Below are positions 8,037 through 15,639 of a stretch of 22,430 bases of DNA, in pieces (positions within the stretch are counted from its first letter, which is position 1; each line of letters begins with the position of its first letter). Where the stretch lies: the NCBI GenBank assembly GCA_045636205.1, contig JAZTXE010000108.1:1-22430 (forward strand), read 5' to 3'. The translations under genes and the position numbers were made by a program. The stretch is from JAZRUF01 sp045636205. GTDB lineage: Bacteria; Bacillota; Clostridia; Oscillospirales; JAAYXM01. Under the pieces are notes generated by a model. That model worked only from the letters and a program-made list of their open reading frames with translations, did not search any database and had not been told where the DNA came from.

Positions 8037-8082
8037 TATACACAAAAAACAGCGTATGACCATACGCTGTTTTTTGTATATA
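8037..8082. terminator. Bidirectional terminator between convergent genes
   Basis: The core stem CAGCGTAT (8050-8057) pairs with 8062-8069 and is flanked by A6 on the left and T6 on the right. The outer TATAC/GTATA arms also pair. It can therefore end transcription of the amidohydrolase (plus) and of the M55 gene (minus). Confidence 0.9.
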
Positions 8083-8100
8083 TGGAAATATATTCGTCTT

Positions 8101-8898
8101 TTACCAGAAAAGAATGTCGCCGTAATTTCGGATTTCATTTACCGTCATTTCAAGAGTTCTCGCGTCAATACGGCGCGTGTCGGGACGTGCGGCATAGCGT
8201 TCATCGCAAAAATCTGAGCGCATGAATTCAAGCGTTACTGTAAGCGGCAGAGGAAGTGTAAACGGGGCGATATCCTTTGCGCGTTTAACACCTTCTTCTG
8301 CTGCATTACGGATAAGAACTTCGGCTTTTTCCAAGTCCATGCACTCGGCGTGGTTCCTGCCAATACCTTTTTTTATCGCCGCACAGGCAACCTTGTCACC
8401 AAAACACATTTTTGCCTCTTCGCACACCGCTTCATCACCCGATACCATTACGCATGGGATACCATAGGTGCCGACAAAAAGACCACCCATTACAAGTTCA
8501 CCATAACAGGTGCCGTTTAATTTGTAGTTATACCATGCAGCGCTTGACTGTGCATGGTCTAAAAAGCCGTTCAACGTGCCGGGCATAGCATGTGCACCCA
8601 CCTGCAAATATGCGCCGATTTCTTTATCTTCCTGTATTACCTTTGAGAAATCCGCGGCTTTTACATTTATTGCACGCTTGTCGAGAAGCTCATGTATAAA
8701 GTTTTTTCCTCCGCCGTGACCGTCACAAACATAAATTTTTTCTGCACCGGCACGCACTGCACCCTCAACTGCGGCGTTTGTGTCCGCCATTAGTCTCTCG
8801 CAGGCAAAACGATGAATGTCGCTGCCTACCTCTCTGATATGCTCCATGCTGCTGACTCCGCTGATTCCCTCTAAATCCGTCATGATAAATACGTTCAT
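8101..8898 (-). CDS. M55-family D-aminopeptidase (DppA-like)
   Basis: A 265-aa protein. The M55 zinc-peptidase ligands are in register with DppA: Asp8 and Glu10 (M-T-D-L-E-G-I-S-G), His61 (C-D-G-H-G), His103 (V-G-A-H-A), and Glu134 (Y-G-E). The proposed catalytic His115 is in F-L-D-H-A-Q-S-S. DppA cleaves N-terminal D-amino acids such as D-Ala from short peptides and forms a decameric ring in the cytosol. I choose the ATG at 8896-8898: a GTG four codons upstream would overlap the only AAGGTG site (8908-8913), and the paralogue at 11486 starts at the equivalent Met. It is the last gene of the minus-strand operon, 40 bases after the acyltransferase gene, and ends at the bidirectional terminator. 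Confidence 0.92.
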   Translation of the reverse strand: MNVFIMTDLEGISGVSSMEHIREVGSDIHRFACERLMADTNAAVEGAVRAGAEKIYVCDGHGGGKNFIHELLDKRAINVKAADFSKVIQEDKEIGAYLQVGAHAMPGTLNGFLDHAQSSAAWYNYKLNGTCYGELVMGGLFVGTYGIPCVMVSGDEAVCEEAKMCFGDKVACAAIKKGIGRNHAECMDLEKAEVLIRNAAEEGVKRAKDIAPFTLPLPLTVTLEFMRSDFCDERYAARPDTRRIDARTLEMTVNEIRNYGDILFW

Positions 8899-8938
8899 AA
8901 TAGGTTTCACCTTTCGTAATTTGATTTTTCAAATGAGG

Positions 8939-10156
8939 TTAAGATAAAAAGTAGCCGTACAGTTCATGTATAACACCGCCACCTAAATAATGGTCTTTGA
9001 TCGCTTTTTCGAGGCGGGTATTTTCAGGGAGATCTTCGTAAATAATCTTTGCACCCCACGTTTTGAGGAATATGAAATAGAAAATATCCTCGGCATTGCT
9101 TTGTGCCGATATTCTGTTAAAAAGGTTGCCGAATTTTACAATGTTTGAATTTTTTCCGACAAGCTCTTCAAGGGTCGGGTTTAGAATCCAACTGTGGCAG
9201 GTAAAGGCTTTATACGAAAAGTCCGGAAAATAATTTTTGACAAAATCACGTGCTTTGGAAATTGCATCGCTCACTGCGTCGGGAGAGAGACTTCCTCCAA
9301 ACGGAATATGCACTGCGATAACCGGATCACCGTGGGATAAAACCCTCGTCCACTCGGCTTTTGGAAGTATAGTTTTTTCATGGGAGACATATCCGCGTTT
9401 GTCGTATGCAAAGCCATGCCAAGCATCAATGGTTTCTTCAATATCCGCTTGCCATGAGTCGTCTTTGCTTTCAAAACCCTTAGCTCCAAGCTCGTAGCCA
9501 CTCTTGTGTAGAATTGCTCCATCGGCAAGGCAGACTTCATCGCCTGCGGTGTTTCGGAAAACCGCGGCTTTGGCAGTGAAAGTTTTAAAAATCTCAAAGT
9601 TTAAACGCCCTAATCTGAAAATTTTTCCGTTTAAAATAAGCTGTGCCCAAGCGATAAGTGAGCAACCGTAAGCTCCATCGTTGCGTCGGCGGTATTCATC
9701 TATGTAGGATTCCGGATCATTGAGCATAGTATTTATAATATCATCGGGGATGCCTCTCTTCTTGAGCGTATCATAACATGATGGAATTACCGAGCACACA
9801 GCGAGTGCGGGCAGCATGTCGTATGCAAGATGATGCTTGCCGTCGGGAGCGGGTGGGAATGTAAAGGAGGCGAACTCTTTTTCCGAGGCTTCACGGTCTT
9901 GGAGGGCGTGGCATATCAGAGATAAAAAGGCGGAAAGGTTTTGATTTACGCCGACTTCAATTGCGGCCTTCTTATATATATCACGATAGGCGTTGAGTAT
10001 ACCGTAATCATCGCCGAGTTTATCGTAGTATTCGGGGTTCGTAAGCGCACATCCGTTTTTTAAGAAATCCGACATTGCATCATCGTATATTTCACGCCAT
10101 CTTTCCGCAAATTTAGTACAGTTGACCGCGTGCATGAGGTTATCAAACGATTTCAC
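8939..10156 (-). CDS. Acyltransferase-domain protein (GNAT_C / DUF5596-like)
   Basis: A 405-aa soluble protein. The C-terminal half carries H-I-P-F-G-G-S-L-S-P-D-A-V (283-295), C-H-S-W-I-L-N-P (320-327) and N-S-N-I-V-K-F (336-342), a pattern I recognise from proteins annotated as acyltransferase domain-containing with a GNAT-like C-terminal domain (PF18164, with PF18082 upstream). The family presumably transfers acyl groups from a CoA or carrier donor; no substrate is established that I can name. The GTG start at 10154-10156 is forced by an in-frame TGA four codons upstream. The AAGGAG site is 13 bases away, slightly long, so weak initiation or the ATG at codon 8 remain possible. It sits 56 bases after nagA and 40 bases before the M55 gene on the same strand. 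Confidence 0.72.
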   Translation of the reverse strand: MKSFDNLMHAVNCTKFAERWREIYDDAMSDFLKNGCALTNPEYYDKLGDDYGILNAYRDIYKKAAIEVGVNQNLSAFLSLICHALQDREASEKEFASFTFPPAPDGKHHLAYDMLPALAVCSVIPSCYDTLKKRGIPDDIINTMLNDPESYIDEYRRRNDGAYGCSLIAWAQLILNGKIFRLGRLNFEIFKTFTAKAAVFRNTAGDEVCLADGAILHKSGYELGAKGFESKDDSWQADIEETIDAWHGFAYDKRGYVSHEKTILPKAEWTRVLSHGDPVIAVHIPFGGSLSPDAVSDAISKARDFVKNYFPDFSYKAFTCHSWILNPTLEELVGKNSNIVKFGNLFNRISAQSNAEDIFYFIFLKTWGAKIIYEDLPENTRLEKAIKDHYLGGGVIHELYGYFLS

Positions 10157-10212
10157 AGTGACGCATCATCTCCTTTGACTTAATTTGAATAATAGGGATA
10201 TGAGCAGATGCT

Positions 10213-11346
10213 TTATCTTGCGTCGTATACTATTTTACCGTCTACAATTGTCAGGACTACGTTGTAATCGTCATCCAGTGCGGTCAGGTGTGCGCGCTTA
10301 CCTGCGTCGAGCGTGCCGATTTCGCCGTCAAGACCGACCGCGCGAGCCGGGTTTATGGTGAGCATCTTTGCAGCGTCAGCAATCGGGACACCCAGAATTT
10401 CAACTACGTTTTTAAGAGCGAGGTTTGAACGCAGCGAAGAGCCTGCGAGTGCGCCGGTATCCGTGGTACGCGCGACACCGTCCTTAACCTCGATTGTAAG
10501 ACCGCCCTGTTTATATATTCCGTCGGGCATTCCTGCGGGTTCAATAGAGTCGGTTATAAGCACGACGCGGTCATAGCCCTTGCAGCGCAGGACGATTTTG
10601 ATAGCCTCGGGACACACATGAATCATATCACATATAATTTCGCAGTAAACATCATCGCGTATAAGCGCGGAGCCGAGAAGCCCGACATTGCGGTGGTTAA
10701 GGCCGGCCATTGCATTATAGGTATGGATAAGGAGCTTTCCGCCCGCGTCAATAGCAGGCATTGCCTCTGCCATGGTTGCCGCGCTGTGTCCGAGCGAGAC
10801 CTTGACACCGTTTGAGGTGAGATAGTTTATCGCCTCAAGCGCGTTTGCCTTCTCAGGCGCGAGTGCGAACACGCGCAGATTGCCGCGCGCTGCTTCAATT
10901 ATCTTTTTGATTTCGTTTATATCAAGCTCGCGCAGAAGCTCCTCAGCATGCGCGCCGCGGAATTTAGCGGACAGATACGGACCCTCAAGGTAGATACCGC
11001 CTATATCTGCGCCACTTGTACCCGCCTCGACGCGGTCAGCAATACGCGAAACCCCGGCAAGCACGTTTTCAAGAGTTTCGGTGATGGTGGTCATGCAGAC
11101 GGTGGACACGCCGTTTGACGCATAGTATTTTGAAAGCTCGTCAAGCTCGTCAAACGAGCATTTGGCACAGTCCATTCCGCGACCGCCGTGGGTATGGATA
11201 TCCACGAAGCCGGGGAATACGCGGTATGCGGAGAGGTCCAAGTCCGCCTCGCCGCCGAAGCCTTGGAATTTACCGTTTTCAATTCTAATGGTATTATCCT
11301 TTAATTCCGCGCCGTTTGAGTATGCGCGGCTGAATTTTATATTCAT
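10213..11346 (-). CDS. nagA: N-acetylglucosamine-6-phosphate deacetylase
   Basis: A 377-aa protein. NagA motifs are complete: P-G-F-V-D-I-H-T-H-G-G (His51, His53), Y-L-E-G-P-Y-L (Glu121), L-G-H-S-A-A (His187), I-H-T-Y-N-A-M (His208), and I-T-D-S-I (catalytic Asp266). It ends with N-P-A-R-A-x-G-L and a D-A-G-K-R-A-x-L segment. The enzyme removes the acetyl group from GlcNAc-6-P to give GlcN-6-P and acetate in the cytosol. The start is the ATG at 11344-11346 with GAGGTGAT just upstream; an open frame runs further to 11547, but that part crosses the promoter and the divergent gene. No nagB or PTS gene is in view. It is the first gene of an operon with an acyltransferase and an M55 peptidase. Confidence 0.95.
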   Translation of the reverse strand: MNIKFSRAYSNGAELKDNTIRIENGKFQGFGGEADLDLSAYRVFPGFVDIHTHGGRGMDCAKCSFDELDELSKYYASNGVSTVCMTTITETLENVLAGVSRIADRVEAGTSGADIGGIYLEGPYLSAKFRGAHAEELLRELDINEIKKIIEAARGNLRVFALAPEKANALEAINYLTSNGVKVSLGHSAATMAEAMPAIDAGGKLLIHTYNAMAGLNHRNVGLLGSALIRDDVYCEIICDMIHVCPEAIKIVLRCKGYDRVVLITDSIEPAGMPDGIYKQGGLTIEVKDGVARTTDTGALAGSSLRSNLALKNVVEILGVPIADAAKMLTINPARAVGLDGEIGTLDAGKRAHLTALDDDYNVVLTIVDGKIVYDAR

Positions 11347-11376
11347 ATAATCACCTCGTTTAAATATAGTAATTAT

Positions 11377-11405
11377 AATATATCGCGGGTGAGAGAAAAA
11401 GTCAA
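11377..11405 (-). promoter_or_regulatory. Promoter of the nagA operon
   Basis: Read on the minus strand: TTGACT (11405-11400), a 17-bp spacer, TATATT (11382-11377). It starts transcription about 25 bases upstream of the nagA ATG. Its -35 is separated by only 17 bp (11406-11422) from the -35 of the divergent M55 promoter. Confidence 0.7.
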
Positions 11406-11422
11406 ACAAAAAGAAAAAACAC

Positions 11423-11451
11423 TTTACAACCGCTGTGAGATAGAGTACAAT
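11423..11451 (+). promoter_or_regulatory. Promoter of second M55 peptidase gene
   Basis: TTTACA at 11423-11428, a 17-bp spacer, TACAAT at 11446-11451; each box differs from consensus by one base. The start point would be about 28 bases before the ATG at 11486. Confidence 0.7.
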
Positions 11452-11485
11452 ATGCGTGAAATTTAAAATTTCGGAGGTTTTGAGC

Positions 11486-12277
11486 ATGAACGTAATGATA
11501 ATGACGGACTTGGAAGGCATAAGCGGAGTAGACACGATTGACTGCATTACTGACGGTACAGAATTAAATTACAAGGCGCGCGAACGTCTTATGGCGGACA
11601 TAAACGCGGCGGTTGACGGATGCTTCCTCGGTGGCGCGGACAAGGTTTACGTGGCGGACGGACATTTCAAGGGCACAAATTTTATTGATGGGCTGCTTGA
11701 CCCGCGCGCGATTGCGGTAACTGTTCAGGATTATTCCGACCTTATCGTAAAAGGTGAGATCGATGCGTGCATGGAGATTGGTGCGCACGCTAAAGCGGGC
11801 ACGATAAACGCGTTTTTGGAGCACACGCAGTCGAGCAGAACGATATTCGCATACTCGGTAAACGGTGTTGAGTACGGGGAGGCGGCGCAGGGTGCAATCT
11901 TTGCGGGTGCGTTTGGCGTACCGCTTGTAATGGTATCGGGTGACGTTGCCGCATGCGAAGAGGCAAAGGCGGTGTTCGGTGAGAAGATTGCGACTGCGGC
12001 GGTGAAAAAGGCTCTGCGCCGAAATGTTGCAGAGTGCATGGATTTAAAAGAGGCTGAGGACCTTATCCGCGCGGCGGCAAAGGACGGCGTGGAGAGATAC
12101 AAGGAGTTTGAGCCGTTTTGCGTGGATATGCCGATGACGGTGCACCAAGTATACATGCGCACGGATTTCTGCGAAACCATACTTGATATATACAAGGATG
12201 CGGTAAAGCGTGTTGACAGCCGCACGGTTGAAAAAGTGGTTGATAAAATCACCTGCTACAAGGACGTGCTGATATAA
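11486..12277 (+). CDS. M55-family D-aminopeptidase (DppA-like), second copy
   Basis: A 263-aa paralogue of the gene at 8101-8898. It shares M-N-V-x-I-M-T-D-L-E-G-I-S-G-V at the start and later M-V-S-G-D, C-E-E-A-K and A-E-C-M-D-L. Zinc ligands and catalytic residues are present: Asp8, Glu10, His60 (A-D-G-H), His101 (G-A-H-A), His113 (F-L-E-H-T-Q-S-S), Glu132 (Y-G-E). The family removes D-amino acids from peptide N-termini. The start is the ATG with GGAGG at 11473-11477; an in-frame GTG at 11456 lies at the predicted transcription start and is not used. It is transcribed divergently from nagA and convergently to the LacI gene. Differences at residues 16-30 and 62-64 suggest a different peptide preference (inference). 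Confidence 0.92.
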   Translation: MNVMIMTDLEGISGVDTIDCITDGTELNYKARERLMADINAAVDGCFLGGADKVYVADGHFKGTNFIDGLLDPRAIAVTVQDYSDLIVKGEIDACMEIGAHAKAGTINAFLEHTQSSRTIFAYSVNGVEYGEAAQGAIFAGAFGVPLVMVSGDVAACEEAKAVFGEKIATAAVKKALRRNVAECMDLKEAEDLIRAAAKDGVERYKEFEPFCVDMPMTVHQVYMRTDFCETILDIYKDAVKRVDSRTVEKVVDKITCYKDVLI

Positions 12278-12281
12278 AATA

Positions 12282-12325
12282 AAAAAACAGGGTATATTCT
12301 GCAAGAGAAATATACCCTGTTTTTT
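12282..12325. terminator. Bidirectional terminator between M55 and lacI-type genes
   Basis: A perfect 15-bp stem, 12282-12296 (A6 CAGGGTATA) with 12311-12325, and a 14-nt loop. A6 and T6 form the outer part, so it works in both directions. The last bases overlap the stop codon of the minus-strand regulator gene. Confidence 0.9.
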
Positions 12326-13289
12326 ATTCGATGATAAATGAGTTGCGCAGAAAAAACGAAGAAGGTACGGTTATTTTTCGCGGAGAATATGAGCTATCAA
12401 GTCTTTGCATGAGCTCTTCCGCAGCAAGGTGGCACAATTCCTCTATCGGGGAGGAAATGGATGCCAAAGGGGGATTTAAATACTCAGCCTCGGGAACATT
12501 ATCCATACCCATGACAGCAATATCGCCCGGAACCCTGAATCCCATATCACTGACACACTTCATCGCACCGATAGCCATATAATCATATGCGCATATTACC
12601 GCGCGTGGATGTTTTGGCAGCTCAAGAAGCTCGCGCATCGCAGAGTATCCGCCCTTTTCAAAGCGTGTATCAGTTGTGCGGATAAAGTTTGAGTTGACAA
12701 AAAGCCCTACCTGTTCCATTGCGGATTTGAAAAGCTCAAGCTTTCCGCGAGTCAGCGTCTCGCCTATAAAGCCGATATCTGACACACCGCGTGATTTTAA
12801 ATAGGAGATGCTTTCAATCATGGAATCAGTATAATCCTCGCGAATAAGCGAGCAGGATTGAGTATAGTGCTTTGAATTTATAAAGACTATAGGTATATCA
12901 TCCGGACACGGTGCGCGCGATGTTGATGAAATCACGATTATGCCATCTACATTAGAGTATTTATAATAATACTCAATCAGAGTTTCCTCGGTTTTCGATG
13001 AAAAGTTAGTAGCCGCAACGCAGATTTCCCAGTTTTTGTTGCTTAAATACTCGCTTATAAAGGAGAGTGCGCGGGTGTAGTAGAGACTGTTAAACTCAGG
13101 GCATATTATTGCCGCGACGCATTTAGGGTATTTGGCTCTGAAAAAATTTTTAAAGCAGCCGTGTTTTTTTGCCACGCTGAAAATAAGCTCGCGTGTCTGT
13201 TCGCTTACTTCGTCACTCATTGAGAATGCTTTCGACGCGGTGGAAACTGAGACGTTGGCGAGCTTTGCAAGTTTTGAAAGTGTTATCAT
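12324..13289 (-). CDS. LacI-family transcriptional regulator
   Basis: A 321-aa protein. An N-terminal LacI helix-turn-helix (about residues 2-22, I-T-L-S-K-L-A-K-L-A-N-V-S-V-S-T-A-S-K-A-F) is followed by a hinge and a periplasmic-binding-like effector domain (about 58-320) with the usual V-D-G-I-I-V, C-A-Y-D-Y-M-A-I-G-A and M-G-M-D-N features. Such proteins bind palindromic operators as dimers and release or bind them on sensing a sugar or related ligand. The ATG at 13287-13289 is preferred because GAGGTG is 8 bases upstream; a GTG two codons earlier is only 2 bases from it. It is divergent from a small glycosidase-like ORF and an EamA transporter, and a palindrome lies between the promoters. 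Confidence 0.93.
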   Translation of the reverse strand: MITLSKLAKLANVSVSTASKAFSMSDEVSEQTRELIFSVAKKHGCFKNFFRAKYPKCVAAIICPEFNSLYYTRALSFISEYLSNKNWEICVAATNFSSKTEETLIEYYYKYSNVDGIIVISSTSRAPCPDDIPIVFINSKHYTQSCSLIREDYTDSMIESISYLKSRGVSDIGFIGETLTRGKLELFKSAMEQVGLFVNSNFIRTTDTRFEKGGYSAMRELLELPKHPRAVICAYDYMAIGAMKCVSDMGFRVPGDIAVMGMDNVPEAEYLNPPLASISSPIEELCHLAAEELMQRLDSSYSPRKITVPSSFFLRNSFIIE

Positions 13290-13323
13290 TCGCACTTCAC
13301 CTCGCGGTTATGTTTCTTTAGTC

Positions 13324-13352
13324 ATTATACATACTGTGAAGAGAATATACAA
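13324..13352 (-). promoter_or_regulatory. Possible promoter of the lacI-type gene
   Basis: On the minus strand: TTGTAT (13352-13347), a 17-bp spacer, perfect TATAAT (13329-13324). The -35 match is weak. Confidence 0.5.
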
Positions 13353-13362
13353 GGGTAAAAAA

Positions 13363-13377
13363 ACGAAAAATTTTCGT
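13363..13377. promoter_or_regulatory. Candidate operator: palindrome between divergent promoters
   Basis: ACGAAAA-A-TTTTCGT is a perfect 7+7 inverted repeat with one central base. It lies 10 bp upstream of the lacI-type -35 and 11 bp upstream of the -35 of the opposite promoter. Its position next to a LacI-family gene suggests auto- and divergent regulation. The centre is A/T rather than the usual central CG, so the assignment is tentative. Confidence 0.45.
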
Positions 13378-13388
13378 AAGAAATTTTA

Positions 13389-13417
13389 TTGACGAAGACT
13401 TGTAATGTGGTTAAAAT
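13389..13417 (+). promoter_or_regulatory. Promoter of small ORF and EamA gene
   Basis: TTGACG at 13389-13394, a 17-bp spacer, TAAAAT at 13412-13417; each box has one mismatch to consensus. The AAGGAG site follows at 13427-13432. Confidence 0.65.
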
Positions 13418-13442
13418 CGTATGCGTAAGGAGTGAATTTAAA

Positions 13443-13703
13443 ATGGATATATTGAGGTTGGATTTACAAAATCCGGGTGCTGAGTTTAAGATACTCAATG
13501 CGACAAACGGCGGGCTCGACTATCAAAGACACAAAAAGGATCAGTTAAAGAGTAATTTTGCAGATTACAAAGCGGTGCGTATTCCATACTCAAGAAACCA
13601 TGATTCAGCAGCGTTTCAAATGTGCAGTGAACTTTACGGGACAACCAATCGTCTTGGGTTTAGCATGCAAAACTACAGCGCGTTGCTTATAAAGGAGAAA
13701 TAG
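13443..13703 (+). pseudogene. 86-aa ORF resembling an internally deleted GH39-type glycosidase
   Basis: The ORF is intact: AAGGAG site, ATG 13443, TAG 13701-13703. Residues 15-55 (F-K-I-L-N-A-T-N-G-G ... N-F-x-D-Y-K-A-V-R-I-P-Y-S-R-N-H-D-S) match my knowledge of the N-terminus of GH39/beta-xylosidase-like enzymes, where this block precedes the catalytic barrel. Residues 57-86 (A-F-Q-M-C-S-E-L-Y ... Y-S-A-L-L-I) resemble the last strand region of the same kind of enzyme. The catalytic barrel in between, with both acid residues, is missing, and the two parts join in frame near residue 55. I infer an in-frame internal deletion leaving a remnant that cannot be catalytic. It could instead be a true small protein. 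The EamA start lies one base after its stop, with its RBS inside this ORF. Confidence 0.6.
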
Positions 13704-13704
13704 A

Positions 13705-14595
13705 ATGGCACAGATATACATATTTGTTATTCTGCTTTTCCGTGTGGTGCAGGCAGTGTTTTCAAAACGCGCGAGCAATGAAATAAAGAGTTTGCGCACG
13801 ATGCTTTCATATATCGCGTTTGCCAAGTTGATAAGTGCTGTGCTCGGTCTTGTACTTATCACTGTGGCAGGTGACGGCTTCAACGCTGATTTTAAGACCG
13901 TGGCAATAGCTGCGTTTTCGGGACTTATGCTGTTTGCTTCAAGTTTTTGCAGTGTATATGCGATGAAAAGCGGGACTATAAGCTTGAATTCTATGTTCGG
14001 GACCGCGGGAATGATAATTCCGGTTATCGCCGGAGCGGTTCTCTTTGATAAACCGGTAAGCGCCATGCAGCTTGCAGGTCTTGGACTTTTCTTTATTTCG
14101 GCATGGCTTCTTATCGGAAGCTCGAAGGATATATACAAGGGTTTTAGTTTAAAGACATTTGTGCTTCTTGTGGGATGTCTTGTTGCAAACGGCGGGACAA
14201 TGCTTGCACAGCAGATGTTTACCACGTATGTTCCGAATGGGGATGTGAGTGTGTTTTCGTTCTTGTCATTTGCGATAATTTCGTTGCTCTCGGCGGTTGC
14301 ATATAAGGCGGGATGGTTAAAAACCGGCACTCCAGGTGAGGGGAAACTCAGCAAAAAACTGATAGTCTGTGCAATTGCGTTGGCTGTTGCGGTGTTTGTT
14401 GTAAACCAGCTTGCGACGATTTCGACCATGTTGGTTTCACCGGTAGTTCTTTTTACATTTATAAATGGCGGCGGTACAATAATATCAACAGTTGTAGCTG
14501 CGGCTATGTATAAGGAGAGAATAAGCGCAAAATCTGCAGCGGGGATAGCACTTGGAATAATATCACTTGTTATCATAAAGATGTTTGAGGTATAG
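13705..14595 (+). CDS. EamA-family (DMT superfamily) transporter
   Basis: A 296-aa hydrophobic protein with about ten predicted membrane helices in two EamA halves (about residues 3-140 and 150-294). The end of each half has the usual G-L-x-L-F-x-x-S-A-W and G-I-A-L-G-I-I-S-L-V pattern, preceded by an acidic/basic loop (F-D-K-P and Y-K-E-R-I-S). It probably moves a small metabolite or sugar across the cytoplasmic membrane. AAAGGAG at 13691-13697 lies inside the preceding small ORF, and only one base separates stop from start, so translation is coupled. Its link to the LacI regulator suggests control by a carbohydrate-like signal (inference). It is only distantly similar to the EamA protein at 2473-3408. 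Confidence 0.85.
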   Translation: MAQIYIFVILLFRVVQAVFSKRASNEIKSLRTMLSYIAFAKLISAVLGLVLITVAGDGFNADFKTVAIAAFSGLMLFASSFCSVYAMKSGTISLNSMFGTAGMIIPVIAGAVLFDKPVSAMQLAGLGLFFISAWLLIGSSKDIYKGFSLKTFVLLVGCLVANGGTMLAQQMFTTYVPNGDVSVFSFLSFAIISLLSAVAYKAGWLKTGTPGEGKLSKKLIVCAIALAVAVFVVNQLATISTMLVSPVVLFTFINGGGTIISTVVAAAMYKERISAKSAAGIALGIISLVIIKMFEV

Positions 14596-14632
14596 TAAAC
14601 TGCGGGCGGTTAATGAATCGCCCGCAGTTTAC
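14595..14632. terminator. GC-rich hairpin between convergent EamA and gpr genes
   Basis: A perfect 14-bp stem, 14595-14608 (GTAAACTGCGGGCG) with 14619-14632, and a 10-nt loop. No clear T-run follows on either strand. A second 8-bp stem (14632-14639 with 14647-14654) abuts it and covers the gpr stop. The position between convergent genes supports a terminator role. Confidence 0.6.
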
Positions 14633-14649
14633 GTAATTTAGCAGGAAAA

Positions 14650-15549
14650 TTACGACAAAAATACGTCCATATCCTCAGGTGTTACTCCGGGCTGGAGAGC
14701 GGAATTTATCGCGTAGCCGATGATTTTGCCGATGTCTGACACGCGCACGTCTATCTCCTTGGGTGTGACCATGAGGGTGGTATCGAGCTTATCGAGTGCG
14801 GAGTCGGGAAGCGGGGTGCCTGCGTCCTCGGCGGTGTCATAGATAAGGGTGCGGATGTCCACCACCGTGGGGACACCCAGCGCGATTACCGGAACGCCTA
14901 CCGTCTCTTCATTTATTGCAGCGCGCGAGTTGCCGACACCCGAACCCGGTGTTATACCGGTATCGGTAATCTGAACCGTTCGGCACAGGCGACTTAGTCT
15001 GCGTGATGCGAGCGCATCTATTACTATAACGCATTTGGGTTTTGTGTGCTCTATTGCGCCGCGGATGAGCTCACGGCTTTCTATGCCGGTCGTGCCGAGT
15101 ACACCCGGGACAATAGCGGCGACGGGCTTTAAGCTTCCGAACATATCCGGAAGCGAGCTTATCAGGTGGCGGGTGACCATTATATTGTTAGCCGCCAGTG
15201 CGCCTACCGCGTCGGGTGTTATGCTTTTGTTACCGAGACCTGCGATTAAAACCGTGCCGTCACCCTGTGGGAGCATTTTTGTAAGCTCGGAGGCGACTGT
15301 GTCGATTGCGCGCGGGAAAATATCCGCATCGCGGCGGGTTATGCCCTCGATTTCCACTGTGGTGTAATTTCCTATGGGTTTTCCAAGGTAGGCGGCGCCG
15401 CGCTCGTCTATAACGCGCACGCGGGTTATGGTCATGCCGGAAATTTCCTCTTCGGTTGCGACCACTCCCGCAAGCTCGGTCTGCTCGCTCGCGCTTTCTT
15501 GCCAGATTTCTTGAGCCTCAAGGGCTAAGTCGGTTCGTATATTTTTCAT
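14650..15549 (-). CDS. gpr: Germination protease (GPR endopeptidase)
   Basis: A 299-aa protein. The N-terminus R-T-D-L-A-L-E-A (residues 5-12) is the hallmark of GPR, the A25 aspartic-type endopeptidase that degrades small acid-soluble spore proteins during germination. Further family blocks are G-N-x-x-I-T-P-D-A-V-G (106-116), T-R-H at 125-127, P-G-V-L-G-T-T-G-I-E (148-157), V-I-V-I-D-A-L-A-S-R (173-182) and T-P-G-S-G-V-G-N-x-R (199-208). The enzyme is made in the forespore as a zymogen. At 299 aa it is somewhat shorter than the Bacillus protein. The start is the ATG with GGAGG 7 bases upstream. The divergent position next to rpsT is common in spore formers and shows that this organism belongs to a sporulating lineage. 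Confidence 0.96.
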   Translation of the reverse strand: MKNIRTDLALEAQEIWQESASEQTELAGVVATEEEISGMTITRVRVIDERGAAYLGKPIGNYTTVEIEGITRRDADIFPRAIDTVASELTKMLPQGDGTVLIAGLGNKSITPDAVGALAANNIMVTRHLISSLPDMFGSLKPVAAIVPGVLGTTGIESRELIRGAIEHTKPKCVIVIDALASRRLSRLCRTVQITDTGITPGSGVGNSRAAINEETVGVPVIALGVPTVVDIRTLIYDTAEDAGTPLPDSALDKLDTTLMVTPKEIDVRVSDIGKIIGYAINSALQPGVTPEDMDVFLS

Positions 15550-15591
15550 TTTTTTGCCTCCCCAAGCAGTGTTTTTTGCGCTCTGTACTGT

Positions 15592-15621
15592 TATTTTTTC
15601 ATAAAAATGGTAAACTATTCA
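15592..15621 (-). promoter_or_regulatory. Possible forespore (sigma-G type) promoter of gpr
   Basis: On the minus strand, TGAATA (15621-15616) fits the sigma-G -35, and 17 bases later AAAAATA (15598-15592) partly fits the -10 CATNHTA. The expected regulator makes this the natural candidate, but the -10 match is poor. Confidence 0.3.
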
Positions 15622-15639
15622 AAAATTAAAAAATTTCTC

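Noticed and set aside
7999..8217. 72-aa plus-strand frame after the amidohydrolase
   Set aside because: It runs through the bidirectional terminator and is antisense to the M55 gene.
11347..11547. N-terminal extension of nagA by 67 codons
   Set aside because: It would cover both divergent promoters and the start of the M55 gene; the ATG at 11346 has a good ribosome site and matches the NagA N-terminus.
13605..14576. 323-aa open frame on the minus strand
   Set aside because: It is antisense to the EamA gene; the composition (Thr/Pro/Ile/Ser rich) is that of a mirrored membrane-protein gene and there is no ribosome site.
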